Assembly (NCBI GenBank): GCA_030248215.1 | Contig: JASANG010001073.1 | Coordinates: 62,001 to 126,000, forward strand | DNA length: 64,000 nt | From: Enoplolaimus lenunculus | Taxonomy: Eukaryota; Nematoda; Enoplea; Enoplida; Thoracostomopsidae | Direction of reading: 5' to 3' | Shown: positions 33,726 to 46,300 of the stretch, one piece after another | How the letters are laid out: each line of letters opens with the position of its first letter | Numbering within the stretch: the stretch's first letter is position 1 | Translations under genes and position numbers: made by a program | Notes under the pieces: generated by a model | Told to the model about the DNA's origin: nothing | What the model saw: the letters and a program-made list of their open reading frames with translations, nothing else | The model's database searches: none

Positions 33726-35449
33726 GCTTTTCTAAGTTAATAACAATTTAGTTATGAATGTATGGGACGTATTTGAATTTAAATAAAGAAAAATCTATAC
33801 TTAATAAAGCTTTAAAATTAGAAAACTTTAGTAGAATTTCTGTCAAAAGCAGAACCTTAATTTGTTTTGAATGCCAATAAAATCTTTATAGAAGGAGCAT
33901 AGCGAATACTAAGATAAGCTTAATATTCTGCTAATACTCAACACTATCTCATCAATATTTATTGAATAAAAGAAATTAATGCAGCAGACATGCGTGAGAA
34001 TACCATCATTCTTCGTTGCGGGAATATTTATGCCACTCACACATACATTACCTAAGCCAATGACCAGAGATAAAGCAATAATGTCACAATAGATGAATAA
34101 ATGTCATATCATAGATATAATATTTGACCATGGGCATAGGCAGTATTCTATAGGTTACGGAGGTTCGCATTATATAATTACATAAGTGTATATGGATCGG
34201 TTCTGTTTTTGAGCATATTTGCTTCAGCTATCATTTCATTTTTTGCAGAAAAATGGCAAATTGTAAGGGGACACGATCACCTTGAGTCTCACGTTGTGTA
34301 CCCCGCTGTATTTAAGGCAAAAGTGGGTAAGGGTTGTGAATCGCGAATCGTTCTTGTATTATAGATATTTATTCCTGTTTAGTAATGATTCGATCACCAG
34401 ACAGGGCCGTATTAACTAAGACTTTGGTATAATGGATATACGTTAAAAAACGTTGAAGGGGATTTTGTGTTAGCTAAAGAAGAACCTGGTGATACCGCTT
34501 GACAAAAGCTTCCGAAGAGAAGTAACCTTTAAAATCCTGAGCCCTCTTTCAGTATTTTCACAAGGCTTAACACTTTATTGGACATTTACTACCTATATTT
34601 CAGTCCGTATCAAGCTTGACATGCTAGTCGATGCCAAAGAAAATTTAGTGACGGGCACGCAGTAATTTCAAATGACTAAGGGACCACAGAGTTCTACCGC
34701 ACTGCTCTATTATATTGTTATGTTAACGAGCAAAACGCCATATCCATGTCACATTTCAAGGCAATAACGGGTCAAAACATGTAGGATTGTGGCACAGATG
34801 TATGCTAGTTTTAATCGACACCAAAGCCGGCGCAATTTTTGGCTTCAATTAAAATACAAAATTTTTTACTTTGGATGGGTCTAGGATACTGGGAACCCAG
34901 CGACATTCGTCCTTTCCCCGAGTCCCCTCTTGCTACAATGCTTTTTAGGATGACGTCGTCTTATTAAACAGGCTACTCATCTTGGAAGCCAATAAAATCA
35001 ACTTCTTGCTATACTAGAATGCGTGATGCGTTTGATGAGATTACGATATAATGAAAATACCCACGCCGGCAGTCAATTTCATGCCACTGCCACAGCACAA
35101 AATCTCTAATCTAATTTTATCAAACGACGCGTGAATAGCAGCACCATGCACCAGTAGAAACCGGTACACAGAGATATAGACACTTGTAGTTTGGTTTGAA
35201 AAAGTGGAATCAATAAATTGATAAGCTAGTGTGTCATTTGTCGTTAGGTAATTTCCGGCCCGTGGAAAAAATTGTGCATTTGAAAACACGGACTTCTTAG
35301 CAAAATGTTTTACGCTATCCTGACAAAGTTTAGTCTGAAGTTCATTTTTAATGCTCTTATGTCGAAGCCTAAAGGTTAAGAATAAAACCTAAGCCTGTGT
35401 TTTGGCAAACGCTGTAAATTTCGAAAACTTTGAAGGTAAAGTGTAAAAG

Positions 35450-35645
35450 GCCCATGTATAGAACATGGCCGGAACGTTTTCCGGGAGGACTGTAATAGAG
35501 TAAGCTTAAGCTTTAGACTAATTCTTTTGCTTAGGCTTAGACTTAGACTTAGGCTTAGGATTAGGTGTAGGCTCATTCTTACGCTTAGGCTTAGGCTTTG
35601 GAATATACTTATACGACTGTTCCGGCCCTGTTCTATACATTGGCA
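35450..35645. mobile_element. TTAGGC MITE (family A), complete, with target-site duplication
   Basis: Ends GGCCCATGTATAGAACATGG and CCTGTTCTATACATTGGC. GTGTAAAA flanks both ends as an 8-bp direct repeat. The interior carries TTAGGC-type units on either side of a GGCTCATTCTTACGC spacer. It looks whole. Confidence 0.85.
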
Positions 35646-36895
35646 GTGTAAAACAGCGGGAAATTTGGCTCTTTGAAGTTTCTGCAATGTGTTGCCACAT
35701 TATTTTCTCCTGAAATTTTAGTTCCCAAAATGTTGGGCTGTTAACACGTCCCGGTAAATGTAAAATAATTGAAAGTAATCTCTTAACTCTGATGCATTTA
35801 ACTGCTTGTTTTGTCTGAACGTAAACTTCAACTGGGACCAATCCGTACTCCACAAATTTAACATAAAATTTTCGTCCATTTGCCATAAAAAGCTAAGATT
35901 TACATTTTTTGCACTTTTGAAAAACCTTTGCAAATTTAAGTTAATAGTCAAATTAGCGTTTTAGAATAACACTTGGCTAAAGTAAACGCCATCTTTATGA
36001 TACTAGTTTAATGGTATACGCGAAGTTTTGAGTTTCAACATTCTCTGTCTCTGTCTTTCTCCGTCTATATACATTTAGCCAGACATCCATTTTCTGCTGT
36101 AAACATTTTTAATTATAACACTATCCATTGGGCTTACAAAAATAATTAATTTTTTCTATAATACTGAACTACGCATAAAACGTTGGGTAATGCCAAACGG
36201 CGCATCAGCTATTATGGTGCCAATTCCTGGTTCGTCAATTTTTATATTAATCATACTACAAAATAACACACAATTTTAGTCCAATTTTACTTTGAGGAGC
36301 ATAAGAGTAGTAAATATATTCCTAAACCTATGCATCTGCGTATAAAAATAAAGCCTATAACTAAAACTATGTCTAAATGAGAAACTAGGAAAAAATTAGT
36401 CTAAAACTTAGGTCTACTCTAAATTGTGAAATCAATTCGATAAATTAAACCTAAAGATTGCCACAAAGTATAAATAACATTGTTAGGATTAGTTTATTGA
36501 TGGAAACGGTGAAGAAAGGTTGTTTACAGCTTTATATATATACTCCATTCCGGTTCATATGTGACTTGAATTCTTAATCACGGTTCATTGAACGCTTATA
36601 TTTTCCTGTTTCATGAGCTCTATTTTCTTGTGGCAAAGAGCATGAAAATAACACTTAATATTGTGCTAATTTTCGTGCGTCGGTCATTTCTTATCGATTT
36701 TGTGAAATAATGAAGTAATTGTTACTGACTAAAACTTAAGTCGCATAGTCGGTTTTTTATACACGCTTTCCCAAATTCAATGAAAAATGAAAAGGCCTAG
36801 GCTAAGGCGCAGGCTTAGACAACCACATACGTAAGAGTTTTTCTAACGTATGTCTTTAAGCCTAATTGTGGAGGAAGGTGTACAATAGCTGCTGT

Positions 36896-37051
36896 GGCTC
36901 ATGTAAAGATAAGGGGCGGAATGTTTTTCTGTGGGACTGTAAAATAGAGTAAGCTGAAGCTTTAGACTAATTTTTTTGCTTGGCTTAGGCTAAGGCTTAG
37001 GCTTAGGAATCTGCTTATAATACTGTTCTGCCCCTGTTCCTTACATTGGCC
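36896..37051. mobile_element. TTAGGC MITE (family A), complete, with perfect target-site duplication
   Basis: Ends GGCTCATGTAAAGATAAGG and CCTGTTCCTTACATTGGCC. GCTGCTGT is repeated exactly at 36888-36895 and 37052-37059. Three TTAGGC-type units lie inside. Confidence 0.88.
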
Positions 37052-37582
37052 GCTGCTGTTAATGTTTCAGGTAAAGATAAGTTGATACATATGTGTTTGA
37101 AATGTCTACACTGAAAATTTGCTGAAATATTAGAGGTCATGAAAATATACGCTCAGAGCAAGTTAAACGTGCGGTCGTAAGAACAGGCGTACAGAACATG
37201 GTTTATATTCTGCTGGGAAGTAAAATTTTACACCAAACGTTTAACTTATACACCCTATGATTTCAAGTGCACTTTAAAATTGAAATATCAGAACATTACT
37301 ATAATGTTTAGATTAAAAATATGATGCCTGTGGATCTGGTTCAAATTATAACGGTGTCAACCGTAATTTCAAAAATAACAATTCAAGCTAATATTTAAAA
37401 CTTTTATAAAGAAACAAGGCGTAAAAACAACTAAACTTGATTTTAAAGCTTGGAACAATCAGAAGCCGATACGTCCGTTTAAACTAAAAATATGTTACCC
37501 ATGTAATCTGGTTCCGATTGAAAAATATCATGGCTAAGTAACTTTCGGGTCGCAGCCAATTAGGCAAAAAATATATTATATA

Positions 37583-38955
37583 TGGGCCCCACGTTGTTTT
37601 AGGGGATAGCCCGTTTGATCGTAGGGATGTAATAAAGTTGGCTTATATTTTAGGCTAATTATTTAGCATACTCATAGGTTTAGTTTTGAGCTTACTTAGA
37701 CTTATGAATATGAATATGTTCCAGCATACAGTTACGACCATAAATTCAAACACTGGCCAATAAATGAGTGAGCAGCAAATAAAAGCGGAAAAACACAAAA
37801 ACTGATTGGTACCTCATGGTTGCTTTGGTGGTCACTGGCCATCAATTGTTATAGAATACTAAGCTACGCTCATGTAGGTGTACAGGGAGACCAAACTTTG
37901 TGTGATTGAAAGCTTTCATTTTTGGTGTCATCATGCGATAGGAACGTACCAAGGTAAAATTTTAGTACATAGTTCAGGAGGAGGCTTTATTGCGTGATTG
38001 GTGGCACGCTCGTGAATAGATGCTTTGTCTACTATCTGTCGATGATTATTGCTATATAACAATGTATAAATTTCTGAGGTAAATAAATAGTGTGATTTGG
38101 TTGACAAATCACATACACGGTATGAGTGGTTCTAAATGGATGCTCGATTGGGCGGCCTATGTAAAGATCAGGAGCGGAACGTTTTTCTTCGGTGCTGCAA
38201 TAGAGTATGCTTGTATGCTTGAGCTTTAGACTAACCTTTTTGCTTACGTTAGGCTTAAGCTTATGCTTAGGCTTAGGAATATGCTCATTCTTACGCTTAC
38301 GCTTAGGCTTAGGCATAGGTTTAGATGAAATTCAGTTTGATCTTGTAATGTATAATTTTTAGTAAATATCTAATTATGAGATTGAAAAATGTTACTTTTG
38401 TCTTTGATTTCGATCGTAGTCTATCTGAAATTTGTGTTTTAGCATTTGTTTTACACTGTGTTACATAAAATTATTTTTTTGTATGTTGAGTTATTTTGAA
38501 ACCACAACACCAATTAATAGCTAAAGTACAATTTTTACCATAGTTTGAGTTACCACTTACACTTTGGCTTTTACTTTATTATATTTGTCATTAAAAGTGT
38601 TCACATTTAATATAATATCCTAATTCTCAAAAATAATTAAAGTTTAAGCGATTTTATATGGTGCACCTGGTTTTCATATTATATAAAACACTGAAGTCAA
38701 ACTGACCAGCATAAGCACACCGAAACTTCGGCACATTAAACGTTTATCCTTCTATAGCTGGATTCGGGCCAGTTTCAAACATAGATAGAGCTATGTTATC
38801 CCGATTTGTATATAATTATCCCACATGAGTCATTAAGAAAATTGATTTTATGAGAAAAACTAATAGTTGTATCTTTTTTACTCGGGTTTAGGCTTAGGCT
38901 TAGACTTAGGAATATGCTTATACCGGTATTCTGGCCCTGTTTTATACATTGGCCC
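37583..38955. mobile_element. degraded family A copies (37583-37755, 38155-38328, 38880-38955)
   Basis: 37583-37755 is an old copy with only traces of TTAGGC. 38155-38328 has a good left half (ATGTAAAGATCAGGAGCGG, CTGCAATAGAGTATGC) and TTAGGC units but no right end. 38880-38955 has TTAGGC units and the right end CCTGTTTTATACATTGGCCC only. Confidence 0.6.
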
Positions 38956-39619
38956 ACTGGCCAATGCCATTAATAACTGTCGCAATTAGAGCATAGTATA
39001 CAAGAAAATATGCTATCAGAAAAGTTTACGCACGTCTTCGCACAACATTTGAACTGGTATACCCGGCAAACGAAACGTATACTTAATACTAGCAACACAC
39101 CATGAAACAAAAGTAGCAGCGTTTAAAGACTACAAGACCACTAAAACCAACGATATATATGCCCATGGGCCCATTCGCTATTGGAGGCAATTGTGGCGAT
39201 GTCAGATCATTAATCAAACGACACTTTGGCTGCCTGTGCTGTGAACACAAACTGCAAAACGCGACCGAATAGTCAATTCCTTAGAGAACGTTTTTGCCAG
39301 CTTGAGCCAAAGTATTTTGCCTGCATGGTAGCTTTAGGGCAAATACGTTTCATAATTTCAGGTTTAAAGTTAACATGTTGTTTTTGAATAAAAGTTACTA
39401 TATTTGTAAGCTTGTATTGCAACTTGTTCACGATAAATTATATTTTTCGGAATCGGTTTGAGAAAGAGTATTTTGTATTTACTAGGTAGCTTTAGTGCGA
39501 TGCAACCACATTTCAATGTTTCTTGCGTAAGTTATGTTGTATTCAGTACAATTGGATAGATGTTCTTCAGGAGCAGTTTAATTCGTAGGATTTACATCTG
39601 ATTGGCTTTAGCGCTACTA

Positions 39620-39953
39620 CACTCTAAAAACTTAAACTTAAAATAGTTTTGAATATGAATTTAAGTAAAGCATAAACGGCTGGACGGACTAACTAAACTC
39701 GGATTTTAAGTATGAGTTAAACTAAGATATTTCATGCTTAGGGCGAGATTAAGTTAAGCTTATTGGTTTTAGGTTTAAGTTTTGGTCAAAAACTATGTGG
39801 TTTTAGAGTTCACTAATTTTAGATTGAACTAAAACTATGCCAGACTTAAAATGAATTTAATCGTAACCTACCAGTTGGTTTAGTTAATGTAGAACGTTAG
39901 TTTAACACTGCTAGATTAGCTTAAGCTTAAAGTTTAAGCTTTTAAAGATTACA
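39620..39953 (-). mobile_element. MITE family D
   Basis: It starts CACTCTAAAAACTTAAAC, has GGCTGGACGGACTAACTAAAC, and ends TAGCTTAAGCTTAAAG…TTTTAAAG. Same orientation as the copy at 11232-11575. Confidence 0.7.
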
Positions 39954-40535
39954 TTACACAATATTGCTTTAAAAAATTTTAACCGGTACATTCTAACATG
40001 GCGGTTATTAACAAATCCGTCTATATTTTCAAACGTGTGTAGCACTTATGTATACAGGTAGACTAGACGTCTTGTAAACTTCAGAATCACAATGGGATAA
40101 CCTTATATACTAGCAAGCTTGTAGCTAGTTGAACATACTGAAGGGCGCAAAAAATATAAAAGCGTGTGAGGATTCTATATAATTTACAAACGGATTAAAA
40201 TATTTTTAACGAAACCCAAAAATTTCACTCTGTCCTGGGCTTTTTTCGTTTTCCACTGATCACAGGCCCGATTTCCTACATGCAAGAATGGCCGTAAAAA
40301 CAGAGACCAAAGGTTTAGAAACAAAAAACCAGAAAACAATTAAGCATGATCATATGTGACGAATAAATTCAATTTGTTTTAAGTGAGTATTATAATTAAT
40401 TAAAAAACCAATAACAAATAAAAGCTCGAGCGGTGCGAATTGTCGATTTTCAATATGTTACCCAGATAGCGTAAACACCGGTTGCCAATTCGGCAGAGAT
40501 ACTTGATATATAATTTCATAACCTATACAAATAGA

Positions 40536-40768
40536 AGCATTTTGAACTGCATGTAGCACCTATCGTTAGTTATAAAATCTTCTACGTTAAGTATGCCACT
40601 TCCGAAAATTTTAGAACTAAAATTCCACAAAATTCCACACTACAACAGTTGTAATTTTCATCATATATGTGCTCATTTTGGGAGCCTGCCATTTTTTGTT
40701 CGAAAGCTGCAAAACGTGTAATTAATTGCCGATAGGTGCTGCACTTATATGTAAATACAAGCAGAGAA
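40536..40768. mobile_element. MITE family E
   Basis: Ends ATGTAGCACCTATCGTTAG and AATTGCCGATAGGTGCTGC are inverted repeats. The interior is diverged from other family E copies. Confidence 0.55.
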
Positions 40769-41696
40769 TTCAATCTAAAATTACGCTTACACTAAGATGT
40801 GTGGAAATCGATTTAGTCGTCACCTAGGTCATTTTTAAACTATACCATGATTTGCAAGAATTTTCTATTAGTGTACGCTATGCTTAGTAACATATTCAGC
40901 GAAAATGACGATGCATTGAAACGAATCATATACGGGTAAATAACATACGACAATGCAGTTTATACAAATTTCATTTTAATACATGGCTAACAAGCTTAAC
41001 ACTGCAACTAAACGTTAAACTTAAGATTTCAATAACGAAATTAACTAATATTTATTTTAGGAAAAAAGATTGTGTCACTTTTGCTTCCTTGATACAAAGA
41101 TATCGCAGAATCTTAGTGCGTTTTCTGTAAAGCCTAATTCATACGTGCAAGTTTTTGCAGCGAGAAAACCCAGCAGCATTTTGTAAGAAACATTCCGATT
41201 GACCAATCAAACTGCCAATGCAAGAAATTCAAGCGGCTTGTAACTGCGTTCAAAGGTGCGAATTAAATTCAATGTTATGAATTCCAGTGAATAATTTACA
41301 GCTGCAAAAGCTTCAAAGCTGCTTTGTGACTAAGCAGGCACACGCAAGTTGCACGTGCTAGTTTTTTAGTTTGTTCTGTTAAGCTTTAGAAAGAACATGT
41401 TTGCTCTTAACTGTTACTCAACAAGACCAAAATTATCTGACAGCGTGGACTGCCAGAGTCGAAATTCACATTTGGTTAAAAATTGTAATGATATAATTGA
41501 AATCTTAACGCAAAACCAATATAAGAAACATAACGAATACATAAAATCAGTAAACAGAGTTTGCAAAGCGAATAATTTAGTTGCTAGAAATAAATCGTTC
41601 GCTTTGAATGGCGTAGCATAGGCACAAACTGCAAAGTATACAGTGATGGAAGGGATATGATTCACAATAATATTGTCATCGGTGTCATAAAATACT

Positions 41697-41768
41697 TCTC
41701 TTATAGACCAAGGCTATCAGAGGTCGTTTTCAAAGCGAGATCGTGATAGCCTGGTCTACAAGAGATTT
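41697..41768. repeat. short near-perfect palindrome
   Basis: TCTCTTATAGACCAAGGCTA at the left pairs with TAGCCTGGTCTACAAGAGA at the right, around a short centre (about 70 bp in all). As RNA it would form a long hairpin. It could be a tiny foldback element or a small-RNA precursor; the sequence cannot decide. Confidence 0.6.
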
Positions 41769-42552
41769 TTTATCACAAGTATGTCTCACATGAAAAATAC
41801 ATTTTCAAAAAAGTAGAAGTGTCTTAAAATTTCTGAATTCGCCACTGAACACGCTGATCAATAGCATTCGAATAAATGTTTCAAATAAAAAATTCGATAT
41901 CAGCACTTGAAAATAAAGAATTAATACACGAATTTCATAAGCCTAACCTGAAGACTGGTCTTAAATGTTAGATAGAATTCTGCTAAATTTGTTGCAAATA
42001 AAAAATTGTAGATATCGCTTTTACTTTAAATTTAAACTAAAAACTATTTTCTAACTTGAAAACTCCTGATTTCTTTATATATTGAATGACATAACATTTG
42101 AAACATTTATTGTTCGTTATATGTACATGCACATTAATTATTACCTGAGGTAACAAAGAAAAACAATCTGTTCACTGAAGGGAATATGCGCTTAGTCGGT
42201 TAAGTAGGATAGTATATTAAAAGTTAAAACTGTCTACAAGGCCCACTTATAAGCACTGTACATTACAGGAAACCCTTAAAATTCATCTTAGAATCCAGTA
42301 TTAAATGCTTTGTAACAAAATTTTCTAGTCAACGGTAAAATAATTTAGATTTTATTAGGGATTTGAAACAAGCTCGTAGTGTGTTTGCATAACGTTACCT
42401 TCCGCCTTTTAGGCGTGGGGAGAAAAGTGAACTTGCACATTATTAATATTGACACGAAGAGATAACGCGTCGCAAAAGGAACAATAAATATTAAACAGGC
42501 AAAGGATAATAAATTGGAATATTAATCTGCAATCAAACGAAATTTGTTGCAC

Positions 42553-42594
42553 TCATTCTTTGGTTGGTTGAGATTGTCCTGGACGTTTACTTTC
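42553..42594 (-). other. candidate alternative last exon of the Tg1 gene
   Basis: After a strong acceptor (ATTCTTTTTCAG) there are 13 open codons (ESKRPGQSQPTKE) and a TGA. It would join in phase to a consensus donor (GTAAGC at 43468) inside exon 8, just after CWCADN. That isoform would lose the last part of the Tg1 domain. Only splice-site quality and phase support it. Confidence 0.35.
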
Positions 42595-42892
42595 CTGAAA
42601 AAGAATATTAGAAAAACGAATACAAAGAAAGTTGACGCAGCAGTAGTTAAATTCCACTGTATGAATAGACAGTTTTGATATTGATTTGGCTAATTTTAAT
42701 AACAGTTAGTGCACAGTGATGCCAAAACTTTGGTTGTCTGTCGGATCTGGAGTCAGACTCTCCGATTGTAGCCTGGTTGTTTGCGCACGCATGATTCAGT
42801 TATGAAATATGATAAGCTGCAAATTTAAATAGCTATGTTACTTTTAAATAATATAGATACATTAAGCATTAAAAACGCGTGAATCTTAACCA

Positions 42893-42960
42893 GGGACGCA
42901 GCTAGAGTATCCGAGTCCACCAACGGACCCGCCCGCGAGATGGGGTTTGGATTCTAGGGC
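42893..42960. repeat. dispersed repeat shared with 49868-49935
   Basis: AGGGACGCAGCTAGAGTATC and GAGTCCACCAACGGACCC resemble AGGGCGGCCGCTGGGGTAC and GAGTCTCCACCAAACCC near 49873. One piece lies downstream of the Tg1 gene and one inside its intron 2. Probably an old mobile element. Confidence 0.4.
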
Positions 42961-43309
42961 ACAAATCAAGGGCGGAGCAACGTATCCAAAAACAATGGAC
43001 ACATATACCGGGTGTAATAAATGGCAAGCAAACTCGGAGCAAAGCGGGCAAATGACCAAATATTATTTAATAAATGATTTCTTCGCTTGAACTCCGTCGA
43101 AGGCGCAAATTTTTTGAAATTGCATGGTGGATCGGTTCTGATGGGGGCTCCCAGCTACCCGGCATCCCAAAACGTGGGGGTGCATCGTTAAGACACACCG
43201 CTGGTTTTAACCAAGCAAAAGTCTAACCTGAAGGATATACACTGTACGTGTGATTTTCATCACACATACCAAACGAATTGTCCGGTACTGTCGCCCACGC
43301 TATCACACA

Positions 43310-46300
43310 CTACTCATCGTCATTTTTTGGTTTTTGTTCTTCACGGCTTCCTTCAATTGTTTCGACAGTTTTATATTCAATCTTGTATCGTTTGCTATGA
43401 CATTCGATGATAGTTGATTCTTCCATATTTGCCTTTATTCGGGATCCGTCAACTTCAGCACCGCTTACGTTATCAGCACACCAACAGAATCCAACTTGTT
43501 TACATTGGACATCCTTGTACAGACCTGAAAATTACGAACTGTGTCTGGGACAGTATCCAGAGAGGAGCCAGGATAGCTCAGTCAACCTCCTGGGAAAATA
43601 TTGCCCTCAACCTAGAAAGTTTTCATCGTTGCTTGTAAGTCATCGAAAACCTTTGTATGCCCCTCCTAAAGATCTTTAACAATGCTAGCAAGGTGGCCTC
43701 GCATAAAACAACTAACGGTTGCGCTATGCTAGACGTCCGGTGCCGTCCGGCGCTGTCCGTCATCGTGCGTCAACCGTACGGTGCCGCCCGTCACCGTCTG
43801 TCATCCGTACGGCGCCGTCCGTCACCGTTCGTACCACGTTATCGTACGTGAGTGCGTACGATACTGCACGGGGTTAGTCGGCGCCCTACGGGTGACGGAC
43901 GCCGTACGGGTGACGCACGGTAACGAACAGCGCCGTACATCAACAAAAGTATAGCGCAACCCTAAAACGTTGGCTCTTATAAACAATGGACTAGCCGTTA
44001 ACTATTATTTCATGTTCGGAACAGAAGGAAAAAAGACTAAAATATCTGTTTAAAAGTACTTACATCGTTAACCATAATTAATTAAGGTTCTATCTATCTA
44101 CAATATTGAGTTCAAATTTGGACCGTCCCGTTACCAATACGAATTCCCGTTCGGCCAATTGGTTTTAAAAATCATAGGTAAAATTTTCGGAAACATTCTA
44201 TATAAGCGGCTTTATCCTGTTGTCATAGCTAAGGCTGTTAGTCAACGCATAAAATATATGTTACCCTAAGATACCAAAAATATATGTGTACTAAAAAGTT
44301 TTGTTTTTATAAAAATATAATATACTCGGTTTTGTGCTAAACTTGTTTACCTTCGCCTTCGCAACGCGGCACCCAAACGTCAGGATCCGCAAGTTCTGCA
44401 TTAGTTCTTGATTCAAGTTCTTCTTGACATCCTGAAACGAAAACCTTTTTGTTTCTTCAACTAAACTGCAAAAACATCAAATTTCTGTTCAATTCACCGA
44501 ATAATTTATAATCATGACTTTTCTGATCAAACAATAGATAATAATACATCAAACGTTGTTACAAGAACATTAGGTTAAATAGAGCACTATTATAGTTTTT
44601 ATTCAATCTTGGCTGACATTTGACATATTTGTGTAGCACCTAACGCACGTTATACGTATAATTTTTCAAACAAAGGAACTGAAACAGCCACAGCTTTGAC
44701 AAAGAACGCAGTTGTTAGAAAGGTATATTTATTCAAAAATAGTGCTGTTTTTTGTAGCTCAAAATTCGTTAGTTCGAAAGTTACAAGACCTAACACCAAC
44801 TTTTGATAGATGATGCTATAACGATTTGATAATATCGTTGAAATCGTCATGTGAAATGGTGATTACCTTTTCCTGCTTTGATCAGGTCGAAATCACCAAT
44901 TAACGGCTCTTTTGGTTCAGATTTTTCCGACGATTTTTCTTTGGTGTCTTGTTCTTTATTCTCTTCGTCAGACGCCTTCTTTCCATCCTCAGATTTGTCG
45001 CTCTTTTCAGATTCTTCTTTCACTTCGTTTTCCGTTCCGTCTTTTTTGTCCTTGTCATCGTCAGTGCTTTTGTCGTCAGACTTTTCATCTTTGTCTTCGC
45101 TTTCTTTTTGTTCAACTGTATTTTCTGCGCTTTCTTTAGCGTCTTTTGATTCTTCTGGGTCCGCTGATTTTGTTGTTAACTTTGGATCTTCGGTCACCGT
45201 GGTTGAGTCACTTTGGTCGTCCTCAATTGTGGAACCGCCTGGTTGTTGTGTTGTTGGCTCCTCCTCTTGGCTTGTTGGTGCCCAACTTGTCGCTTCGGAT
45301 GTTTCCTCATCGCTAACATTTTCAGTCGTCGAAGATGGCGAAGAATTTTCTGCCGCTGTTGTTGTTTCTTCTTCCGATTCTTTCTCTGTTTTGCTTGTTG
45401 TCTGCTCTTGTGTTGTTGTTTCTTCTACCTGAGGCGCTTCTGTTGATTCATCGTTTTCGTCAATAATTGGTTGCTCGTGACCGATTTCCACCTTTTCGCG
45501 AGTTTTTACGTCAACATCTTTGTTAACGTCTTTTTCAACCTTTCCTTCTTTCTCTTCGGACGTTTTCTGTTCGTTTATTTTCTTGTCGTTTGCTTCCTTG
45601 TCTTCAGATTTGTCACCAGATTTTTCGTCTTGTTTGTCAGATTCTAAAATTTGAAAACAAAAAATATATATTATATGGGCAGAATATTGCTTATAATTTG
45701 CGTTTTGTCTAGAAATCTGAAGTTGTTTTAGATTTTGTTTACAAGATATGATGTACACAAATTATAGTCTTGTGTTTGCTGCGCTCCGGACCAGATGTCA
45801 GGGATTGCAGCAACTGTTCGGTTAACATTTCCACTTATATAGATTTATGTTATTGCATTTTATTATCATTCCATTAAATGCGAGTTAAAAAATTTAGCAT
45901 TGGTTGAATTCGTTTCGGAGAATATGTATAAACTACATGTTTAGGACTCAACTATAATTCAAGCCAGATATAGAACAGTTAAAAATAACCCTGTGGCAGC
46001 AGCGAGCAAGAAGTTAAACGCATTTCAAGCACACTCAATTTTAGTACATTTTGAATTTGTTAGTCTAAAAGGTTATATATCAGATCATTAAAAAATTATG
46101 CCTCAGCAAAAGGGAGTTTTCGTTGTGTTACACACTATTGAAAACGTTCCATTCTTGCTTAATTATGCTACATGTTCACTTTAGTAAGCATACTAAGAAC
46201 GTGACATTAATTGATTCATTATTCAATAATATTTCTGTATTAACTGATCGCTGTACACTGAGTACTCGAACTCTCGATATCCTGTTTAACCAAACTTGGT

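Larger units (their letters stand above)
17074..43309. other. 26-kb intergenic region without a supported gene
   Basis: Between the TMTC4-like start and the Tg1 gene's last exon I find no conserved protein. The region is dominated by MITE families A, B, D and E, with tandem repeats near 33.3-33.7 kb, GC-richer patches at 29.5-29.8 and 30.5-30.6 kb, and a few open segments with splice-like borders (19.4, 20.2 and 24.1 kb) that I cannot identify. Repeats are listed separately. Stretches not listed are AT-rich DNA in which I see nothing. Confidence 0.6.

Noticed and set aside
35518-35886. 122-codon minus-strand open frame rich in Lys-Pro repeats
   Set aside because: The Lys-Pro pattern is simply TTAGGC repeat DNA of a family A MITE read in one frame.
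44878-45432. Long plus-strand open frames opposite exon 6 of the Tg1 gene (up to 184 codons)
   Set aside because: They are the antisense of a low-complexity Glu/Lys/Ser/Thr coding region, which reads as Ser/Phe/Val-rich; the minus-strand reading has correct splice phases and domain context.
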